A stretch of DNA of 7,475 bases. It comes from Methanobacteriota archaeon. GTDB lineage: Archaea > Thermoplasmatota > Poseidoniia > Poseidoniales > Thalassarchaeaceae. The translations under genes and the position numbers were made by a program. This document shows, piece after piece, positions 1 through 5,121 of this stretch. The stretch covers positions 1 to 7,475 of the forward strand of contig PBPV01000090.1 of assembly GCA_002724815.1 (NCBI GenBank), in the 5' to 3' direction. Within the stretch, counting starts at the first letter, position 1. Every line of letters begins with the position of its first letter. The notes under the pieces were generated by a model. It made no database searches. It worked only from the letters and a program-made list of their open reading frames with translations, and was not told the DNA's origin.

Positions 1-87
1 CATTCTGGTGTTGTCGACTTATCGACATACGCACCCCAAATCCATCTCACAGAGACTGGATGTCGTCGTCCATGGTTGGAGAAATCC

Positions 88-411
88 ATGGCTCAAAAGC
101 TTCCAATCAATTATCTCCTACGTGCTGATTTGGCGAATCTATCTGAAGAATTCGATTTAACCATTGATACCCGTTCTAAACCAGATGGGGATCAGTGGTT
201 CGGAGGTGTTACTTTACAAGGTCGAGAACCCCAAACAGAAATCATCGCCAACAGAGCAGATGGGACTGTTGAATGTTGGACTCGAAACCCTCTACCGGAA
301 GTTGAAGGTGGATGGTTGGAAAGGTTTGACGGGATCTTTAGTGAAGATATGGCAAGTGTCGACGCATCAATACTTCTTGGCATACAACTGGCGTCAGAGC
401 AAAAGGCGTAG
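88..411 (+). CDS. hypothetical soluble protein, about 107 aa
   Basis: I do not recognise this protein. From the ATG at 88 it is 107 residues, acidic, with no hydrophobic segment long enough for a membrane helix, so probably a small cytoplasmic protein. It has Trp residues at 37, 64 and 76 and a Gly/Trp-rich middle (DQWFGG at 35-40, EGGWLERFDGIF at 73-84) that suggests a folded domain of mixed strands and helices. The gene ends 17 bases before the GGGP synthase start with no TATA-like element between, so the two are probably cotranscribed; that does not prove a role in lipid synthesis. The start is uncertain. A TTG at 76 would add four residues, and the frame has no stop codon back to base 1, so the gene could be cut by the left edge. 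The ATG at 88 is chosen as the first in-frame ATG; I see no clear TATA element or Shine-Dalgarno before it. Confidence 0.6.
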   Translation: MAQKLPINYLLRADLANLSEEFDLTIDTRSKPDGDQWFGGVTLQGREPQTEIIANRADGTVECWTRNPLPEVEGGWLERFDGIFSEDMASVDASILLGIQLASEQKA

Positions 412-428
412 TTCCCCTCGACCTAGAT

Positions 429-1244
429 ATGCGACCCTCCTCTACACCAGACATCATTTCCTATGTCCGGTCTCAATCAGGAGCTTCCCACATCATCCTA
501 ATCGATCCTGATGATGCCAGTCCAGACGTTGCAGCACAGCGATGCGTTGCAGCAGTTTCCGCGGGAACGAGGATGATTTTTGTTGGCGGATCATCAGGCA
601 CAGACGAAGACAACGTTCACCCCACAGTGGTCGCCATTCAGGAAGCACTCGAACTATGCAAATGGAACTCTAGTCAAGATGCTGATTTAGATGAGTCATT
701 TTGGGAAGTTCCTGTGGTCTTATTTCCCCAGGGTGCATCAGCACTTTCCCCATCTGCAGATGCCATCACATTCATGATGCTCATGAACAGTACCAATCCA
801 GAATTCCTGGTTGGTGAGCAAGTTCGGGGTGCCCCCTACATTCGCAAAGCAGGGGTTGAACCCATGGGAATGGGCTACGTCATCTGCGCACCCGGTGGTA
901 AGGCCGGCGAAGTCGGTCAAGCCAAATTGATTGAAGCCAATGAAACCGAACTCATTGCTGCCTACGCAATGTGCGCTGAATCCTATGGATTTTCAATTCT
1001 TTATCTTGAAGCGGGAAGTGGCGCCCAAACACCCGTTCACCCTGATTTAATCCGCGCCGCTCGAGCCGCCAGTGACAAACTAATCCTCTGTGTTGGAGGG
1101 GGCATTCGAGATGGGGCCACGGCTAAGATCGCAATCGAAGCCGGTGCCGATTGGGTTGTGACTGGGAATCTCTGTGAAGAGTTTGCAGACGCACACGAAC
1201 TACAAACCACCCTTGAATCATTTATTTCAGAGATGAAACCCTAG
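429..1244 (+). CDS. geranylgeranylglyceryl phosphate synthase (GGGPS/PcrB family)
   Basis: Prenyltransferase expected to join geranylgeranyl diphosphate to sn-glycerol-1-phosphate, forming the first ether bond of archaeal membrane lipids (EC 2.5.1.41). The 271-residue protein is a TIM barrel showing the family motifs in order: LIDPDD at 24-29, VGGSSGT at 52-58, a prenyl-binding stretch with FPQGASALSPSADA at 99-112 followed by MLMNSTNPEFLVGEQV, the YLEAGSGA motif at 192-199, the phosphate-binding VGGGIRDG at 222-229, and VTGN at 244-247. It is slightly longer than many relatives because of an acidic insert around 80-92. The ATG at 429 lies 17 bases after the preceding gene, without its own promoter signal. 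Bacterial PcrB-type relatives (for example in Bacteroidetes) use the same fold, so the exact substrate chain length is inferred from the archaeal context rather than read from the sequence. Confidence 0.95.
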   Translation: MRPSSTPDIISYVRSQSGASHIILIDPDDASPDVAAQRCVAAVSAGTRMIFVGGSSGTDEDNVHPTVVAIQEALELCKWNSSQDADLDESFWEVPVVLFPQGASALSPSADAITFMMLMNSTNPEFLVGEQVRGAPYIRKAGVEPMGMGYVICAPGGKAGEVGQAKLIEANETELIAAYAMCAESYGFSILYLEAGSGAQTPVHPDLIRAARAASDKLILCVGGGIRDGATAKIAIEAGADWVVTGNLCEEFADAHELQTTLESFISEMKP

Positions 1245-1265
1245 ACTCGTGTACAATAAAAACAA

Positions 1266-1280
1266 TCGATAATATATCGA
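1266..1280 (+). promoter_or_regulatory. TATA-like promoter inside an inverted repeat, upstream of the ABA4-like gene
   Basis: The gap after the GGGPS gene is AT-rich and contains GATAATATAT at 1268-1277, centred about 25-26 bases before the ATG at 1298. That is the spacing expected for an archaeal TATA box driving a leaderless mRNA. The box lies within an inverted repeat with six-base arms, TCGATA (1266-1271) and TATCGA (1275-1280), separated by three bases, which could be an operator overlapping the promoter. The operator role is inference. Confidence 0.55.
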
Positions 1281-1297
1281 ATCCCTCAGCCCAATCC

Positions 1298-1753
1298 ATG
1301 GACTTGTACACACTATCCTTCTTCTTCTCAACAATGTGGGTCGGCCCCTTCTGGTTTGGGATGCTTGTTTATCCAGAACATGACCTGACTCAGAAAGCCA
1401 TGCAAGGGCCGTGGTTTTTCCTTGGCCCTATTCTCATGTGGTGGTTGGTTACTCTCGCAGACCCTCAAGGACTGTTCCAACTCACCAAAGATTCCACTGA
1501 CCCCACAACAATCCTCGACGGCTTGGCCTCACTTCTTGGAACTCCTGCTGGAGCAGCAGCAGCTTGGGCGCACATGGTTGCGGGAGACATTTTCGTGACA
1601 AGGTGGATGTGGAACCGATGTATGGAAGAGAAAGTTTCCCGGAAGATCATGGCACCAATCGTCTTTTTCGGAATTATGTTGATGCCAGTGGGTGTAGCCC
1701 TCTACATGGTCTTCATTCGTTCAGAGCAAACCAACTCACCCCCGACCGATTGA
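1298..1753 (+). CDS. ABA4-like (DUF4281) four-helix membrane protein
   Basis: Integral membrane protein of 151 residues with four likely helices at about 6-25, 37-54, 84-104 and 118-140. The sequence resembles the ABA4-like family (DUF4281). It has an N-terminal helix with PFWFGMLVYP (17-26), a GTPAGAAAAWAHMVAGDIFVTRWMW stretch (81-105; in relatives a W-x-H ... D-x-F-V-x-R-W signature), and a final helix with a G..LMPVG pattern. Family founder ABA4 of plants is a plastid membrane protein needed for neoxanthin formation, so a link to carotenoids is possible, but the biochemical activity of prokaryotic members is not established to my knowledge. The ATG at 1298 is supported by a TATA-like box at the leaderless spacing. 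The short tail after residue 141 is polar. The gene is followed after 52 bases by the photolyase gene, a neighbour that also fits a light-related role. Family assignment is from memory of the motif. Confidence 0.72.
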   Translation: MDLYTLSFFFSTMWVGPFWFGMLVYPEHDLTQKAMQGPWFFLGPILMWWLVTLADPQGLFQLTKDSTDPTTILDGLASLLGTPAGAAAAWAHMVAGDIFVTRWMWNRCMEEKVSRKIMAPIVFFGIMLMPVGVALYMVFIRSEQTNSPPTD

Positions 1754-1775
1754 GACTAGGTGTAGGTAGACACAC

Positions 1776-1782
1776 GTTTACA
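1776..1782 (+). promoter_or_regulatory. TATA-like element upstream of the photolyase gene
   Basis: GTTTACA at 1776-1782 is centred about 27 bases before the photolyase ATG at 1806, and there is no Shine-Dalgarno before that ATG, which fits a leaderless archaeal transcript. The element is weaker than the one before the ABA4-like gene, so readthrough from upstream is also possible across the 52-base gap. Confidence 0.4.
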
Positions 1783-1805
1783 TCATCACCGAGAGTCAAC
1801 GAATT

Positions 1806-3338
1806 ATGTCAGTCGCCATTATTTGGTTTCGTAAATGTCTACGAATCCATGACAATCAGGCACTCTCATGGGCATTCGAATCAAATCAGATTAAATCGAT
1901 ACTTCCAATCTACATTTTTGAAGAGGACATTCATCAAAGATCAACAAACAAAATGAATGAGAATAGACTTCGATTTCAATATGAATGTGTCCTCGATTTA
2001 CAACATAATCTAGACACCGAATTAGGTTTGAAACTTCATATTTTTTCGGGCCAAGCACAACCCGTCATTCAGTCAATTCTAAACAAATTCGAAGACCAAA
2101 GAGTATGTCTGATCAGCGAGTACTGTTCAGATAGAGAAAATGTGGAGAAAATGGCCAAAATAGATTCGAAAATCATTGATCAAAATCCAAACTGGTTCTC
2201 CAAAACATTCCCTGCGGGCCAAACAATCCTTGACATTGAATCAATCGTGAATTCATCCAAATACAAACCTCCCAATTCAATGAATGACATGATTCAAATC
2301 TTTTCGGAAGAATTTGGCGATTGGCAAAACATCGTATTCGATGTAACAGACATCAACCTCAGTGACTATCAGTCTAAACGGTGCCAAATCATCGAATCAG
2401 AATTTAGCACCAGACTCGAAGAATCCAAATCTAGATTGAACACTTCGTCTTATTTCATCGGCGGCGAATCAATCGCCTTACAGAGACTGGAAAATAAAGT
2501 ACTCTTAGAGAAACAATTTGTCAATAATTTCAGCAAACCAAATTCAATTTCAACGAATACTGAAGGAAACCCCTTCGAGCCCACCACCACCGGACTGTCT
2601 CCCTATTTGAGCACAGGTTGCCTCTCAGTTCGTCGCTTATGGAATGCATGTTCTGAAATTCAACAATTGGGAGAACACACAAAGCCCCCCGTTTCAATCC
2701 ATGGCCAACTAATGTTTAGAGAAATGTTCTATCTTCTTTCTAGATCGGTTATGAATTGGGACCAGGATAAAGAAAACACCCACTGCAAAGAAATTGAATG
2801 GGGCACAACTGAACAGTCGTTGCTTGCTGCGTGGGAATCAGGTGAAACTGGGTTCCCTTTGATTGATGCAATGATGCGCCAACTTGACGCTACTGGGTGG
2901 ATGCATCACCTCGGCAGGCATGCAGTTTCTTGCTTCCTAACTCGCGGTCAATTGTGGCAAAGTTGGACCCATGGCCGTGATATTTTCAGTCGTAAATTAA
3001 TCGATAGCGATTGGGCCCTAAACAATGGAAACTGGCTCTGGCTCGCCGGCGTCGCCCCTTTCTCTATGCCTTATTATCGAGTCTACAATCCCTGCCCAAA
3101 TCAAAAGTCAAGCTTGAATGTTGAAACCGAGACAGCTAATTTCATTCGACACTGGGTCCCTGAACTCAGTGAATTTCCATCCAAATACATCTTCGAACCA
3201 CATTTAGCCCCATTATCAGTACAACAATCTGCGGGCTGTATCATTGGTAATGACTACCCCAATCCAATTGTGGATCGTAAAGAAACACGAAGGGAAAACC
3301 TGGAACGATTCAAACAAAATCTAGCCACATTACGTTGA
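1806..3338 (+). CDS. (6-4) photolyase / animal-type cryptochrome family protein
   Basis: Flavoprotein of 510 residues, full length for the photolyase/cryptochrome family, probably using blue light to repair UV-induced (6-4) photoproducts in DNA. An N-terminal antenna (Rossmann) domain begins with WFRKCLRIHDNQAL (7-20), a linker of low conservation spans about 150-255, and the helical FAD domain begins near TTGLSPYLSTGCLS (261-274). GWMHHLGRHA (364-373) carries both histidines typical of (6-4) enzymes (H368, H372); CPD photolyases have a different pattern there. Asn406, expected opposite flavin N5, is Asn as in photolyases. The Trp electron-transfer chain appears complete: W410, W387, W332 and the fourth, animal-type W384. 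The C-terminal region (PSKYIFEPHLAP, then CIIGNDYPNPIVD) also matches animal-type proteins. There is no long cryptochrome tail, which favours repair over signalling. Base composition is more AT-rich than nearby genes in places. The antenna cofactor cannot be told from sequence. Confidence 0.93.
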   Translation: MSVAIIWFRKCLRIHDNQALSWAFESNQIKSILPIYIFEEDIHQRSTNKMNENRLRFQYECVLDLQHNLDTELGLKLHIFSGQAQPVIQSILNKFEDQRVCLISEYCSDRENVEKMAKIDSKIIDQNPNWFSKTFPAGQTILDIESIVNSSKYKPPNSMNDMIQIFSEEFGDWQNIVFDVTDINLSDYQSKRCQIIESEFSTRLEESKSRLNTSSYFIGGESIALQRLENKVLLEKQFVNNFSKPNSISTNTEGNPFEPTTTGLSPYLSTGCLSVRRLWNACSEIQQLGEHTKPPVSIHGQLMFREMFYLLSRSVMNWDQDKENTHCKEIEWGTTEQSLLAAWESGETGFPLIDAMMRQLDATGWMHHLGRHAVSCFLTRGQLWQSWTHGRDIFSRKLIDSDWALNNGNWLWLAGVAPFSMPYYRVYNPCPNQKSSLNVETETANFIRHWVPELSEFPSKYIFEPHLAPLSVQQSAGCIIGNDYPNPIVDRKETRRENLERFKQNLATLR

Positions 3339-3349
3339 TTTTTCGAAAA
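3339..3349 (+). terminator. possible T-rich terminator after the photolyase gene
   Basis: Immediately after the photolyase TGA lies a run of five T followed by CGAAAA. Bases 3340-3349 form the perfect palindrome TTTTCGAAAA, and another T run occurs at 3356-3360. Archaeal transcription commonly stops at T-rich tracts on the non-template strand, so this could end the photolyase transcript. The runs are short, so this is tentative. Confidence 0.3.
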
Positions 3350-3355
3350 CATTGC

Positions 3356-3364
3356 TTTTTATAC
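3356..3364 (+). promoter_or_regulatory. TATA-like promoter of the small two-helix protein gene
   Basis: TTTTTATAC at 3356-3364 is centred about 25 bases upstream of the ATG at 3385, the archaeal leaderless spacing. It argues for starting the small membrane protein at 3385 rather than at the upstream in-frame start at 3352, which would put the TATA element inside the coding region. Confidence 0.5.
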
Positions 3365-3384
3365 AAAGTAGCAGACCTCATATC

Positions 3385-3618
3385 ATGGCATTTGAATGCA
3401 ATATCGACGCTCGTGGCAAGGCTGCTAGATTGCGGATGGGCATGCTAGGTGTTGCAGGGGGCATCTTTCTTGGATTCTCCACCCTTGCTGGGATTCTACC
3501 ATCTAACATTGGTTATCTGATGGCTGCTGGCGCTATTGGCGGCGGTGCCTTCGCAATGTGGGAGGCCCGAATGGGCTGGTGCGTTGTTCGTGCGATGGGA
3601 TTCAAAACCCGACTCTAA
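3385..3618 (+). CDS. small two-helix membrane protein with two conserved-looking cysteines (DUF2892-like)
   Basis: Protein of 77 residues with an N-terminal polar stretch (FECNIDARGKAARLR, 3-17), a Gly-rich hairpin of two membrane helices at about 19-38 and 42-60, and a short basic tail GWCVVRAMGFKTRL (64-77). The layout (NxD..G...R before the first helix, two helices, then a Gly-Trp-Cys with an Ala-Met-Gly tail) recalls DUF2892-type small membrane proteins, some of which occur fused to rhodanese domains. Function is unknown. Cys5 and Cys66 are predicted on the same side of the membrane, both flanked by basic residues and so probably cytoplasmic, where they could meet. The start at 3385 is preferred over 3352 because a TATA-like element sits about 25 bases upstream. 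The TAA stop overlaps the stop codon of the convergent minus-strand gene. Family assignment is tentative. Confidence 0.72.
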   Translation: MAFECNIDARGKAARLRMGMLGVAGGIFLGFSTLAGILPSNIGYLMAAGAIGGGAFAMWEARMGWCVVRAMGFKTRL

Positions 3619-4178
3619 TCATCCAGGATTTCATCCAGGCTTTCAACAGCATCACTCAATTCGTCACGCTTCGCTTGCCTCTTGGCCACATGTTCATCCG
3701 CAAGGAGCTCTTGTAACTCTACAGGAGCATCCTGTACAGCAGCATTGGCAATCACCCTGTCTGTGAGGGACAAATCTTCGCCGGGGCGATCTGAACGATC
3801 AACTTCCTCAATTTCTCGACTAGGCACGGTTCGCTGTCCAACATGCTCAACCTCAACTTCTTCGATTTCATCGGACATTGATTTGGCTAATTCAGGACTC
3901 GGTGCCCCATCTTTCCATTGACTTCGATTGGCCATGTCTTGGATGAGTGAACCCTTCCTTCGATTCCGATCCGCCTCAAACCGAGCTTCAACTCCTTCTT
4001 GTGTCGTGGCTTGAACAATCTCAACCTCATCATGGTCTGAGATTTGGCGCACATATCCTCGCCTTTGTTTTGCACCACCTTTTTGCTGTGCATTACGATA
4101 GGCAGCCACCACTTCTCTCCAGAAGAGAATCAGAATCAACCCAGTGACCACGAACAGAACGAGTAGAGCATTGTTCAC
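3615..4178 (-). CDS. single-pass membrane protein with long charged cytoplasmic tail, unknown function
   Basis: I do not recognise this 187-residue protein. A single hydrophobic helix (about 3-19) is followed directly by W-R-E and a basic stretch (residues 28-44, rich in Lys/Arg/Gln). By the positive-inside rule the short N-terminus faces outward and the remaining 165 residues lie in the cytoplasm. The tail is highly charged: an acidic patch DEIEEVEVEH (103-112), a second at 122-135, and a probably helical Leu/Ala/Glu-rich end (134-187), with few aromatic residues. This looks like a partly disordered or coiled-coil scaffold rather than an enzyme. The start is a GTG at 4178; no in-frame ATG occurs before residue 82. 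It diverges from the M50 protease gene with only 31 bases between, and its TAG stop (CTA on the plus strand) shares bases with the TAA of the convergent small membrane protein gene. Confidence 0.75.
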   Translation of the reverse strand: MNNALLVLFVVTGLILILFWREVVAAYRNAQQKGGAKQRRGYVRQISDHDEVEIVQATTQEGVEARFEADRNRRKGSLIQDMANRSQWKDGAPSPELAKSMSDEIEEVEVEHVGQRTVPSREIEEVDRSDRPGEDLSLTDRVIANAAVQDAPVELQELLADEHVAKRQAKRDELSDAVESLDEILDD

Positions 4179-4209
4179 GTGAGCACCGGCCCTTGAGAAT
4201 CAAACCCCC

Positions 4210-5121
4210 ATGATGAAACATACCCTTCTCAGAACCCTCAAAGAGGTGCATGGGGTGGACCCCCCTGTCGCCATGGATGAGAGTCGAAAGCCCCGGACCG
4301 ACTTGGTCGAGGACGACCCCTTCGCTCGAACGGTTCGCCCCGCATCACATGCCGGCGTCAGAGACGATGGGAATTGGAGGTCACAAAGCGGTCCCCGGGT
4401 TGTCCAGGTCCAGTTCAGTCCATTCAACAGAGGCTTCACGCAAACCTACCGTCCTGCCCCTACTCTTCACACAGGCTCTTTCTGGCATTTCTCTCAAACC
4501 GAATTGAAGGATCTCGGCATCTCCTTGGTGGCCTTTTCACTCGGTCTCGCTTTCGTATTCAACGGTGGCATTCTAGGCGGTATGCTCTCTTTGGGGTCTG
4601 CACTTTTCATCACCGTTCCAATCTTTTTCATTCTCGGACTGGTCGCTTTCGGCCCCGCATTCATCATCCACGAATTGGCCCACAAATTCGTTGCCAAGTA
4701 CTACGGCTGCTGGGCTGAATTCAGAGCCGATCCGGGGGGCTTGAGGACAGGCGTTCTCATTGCTTTCTTCATTGGATTCTTGTTCATGGCTCCCGGAGCA
4801 GTCATGGTTGCAGGCAACGTCAATCGCCGTCAGAATGGCATGATTGCTTTGGCTGGCCCACTATCGAATCTTGTCTTGTGGGGGATCGGCCTCCCATTCT
4901 ACGCCCTATTCGCTGGAGACCCATACATCGGCCTCGTAACCGGGCTGTGGTTATCTGCAAACGCCATTTTGGGCGCATTCAACATGCTTCCATTCGGACC
5001 ACTCGATGGACGGAAAATCAAAAATTGGTCTGAACCGGTGTTCTGGACCTTCCTCACCATTTTCATTGCCTTGGCATACTATTCGATCTTTCAACCGGCC
5101 GTATTGGCCGAGCTAATCTAA
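4210..5121 (+). CDS. site-2-protease-type intramembrane metalloprotease (peptidase M50 family)
   Basis: Multi-pass zinc protease expected to cut transmembrane segments of other proteins within the membrane. The 303-residue protein has the zinc motif HELAH at 154-158 in a hydrophobic helix (His154, Glu155, His158) and the second family motif NMLPFGPLDG at 258-267, whose Asp266 should be the third zinc ligand. GPLSN at 216-220 also fits the family core. About six to seven helices are visible from residue 101 onward. The first 95 residues are a hydrophilic, charged extension without recognisable domain. No PDZ or CBS domain is seen. The start is uncertain: ATGs at 4210 and 4213 are adjacent, and Met22 (ATG at 4273) is a third option; no clear TATA element precedes any. 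The TAA stop abuts the stop of the convergent M28 peptidase gene with no base between. The natural substrate is unknown. Confidence 0.9.
   Translation: MMKHTLLRTLKEVHGVDPPVAMDESRKPRTDLVEDDPFARTVRPASHAGVRDDGNWRSQSGPRVVQVQFSPFNRGFTQTYRPAPTLHTGSFWHFSQTELKDLGISLVAFSLGLAFVFNGGILGGMLSLGSALFITVPIFFILGLVAFGPAFIIHELAHKFVAKYYGCWAEFRADPGGLRTGVLIAFFIGFLFMAPGAVMVAGNVNRRQNGMIALAGPLSNLVLWGIGLPFYALFAGDPYIGLVTGLWLSANAILGAFNMLPFGPLDGRKIKNWSEPVFWTFLTIFIALAYYSIFQPAVLAELI

Noticed and set aside
164..511. Plus-strand open frame of 115 codons
   Set aside because: It straddles the hypothetical gene and the 5' end of GGGPS in another frame; the composition is not protein-like and GGGPS is certain.
1250..1310. TGTACA pair as a defined light-regulator operator
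   Set aside because: The two copies are 49 bases apart, far from the short spacing of known operators, and six-base palindromes occur by chance; kept only as a low-interest observation.
1564..1956. Plus-strand open frame bridging the ABA4-like and photolyase genes
   Set aside because: It overlaps the conserved ends of two recognised genes in a different frame and has no family signature.
3352..3384. Upstream start for the two-helix protein, adding 11 residues
   Set aside because: It would place the TATA-like element inside the coding region; the ATG at 3385 has the expected promoter spacing.
4374..4718. Plus-strand open frame inside the M50 gene
   Set aside because: It is the +2 shadow of the protease, whose HELAH and LDG motifs are in the chosen frame.
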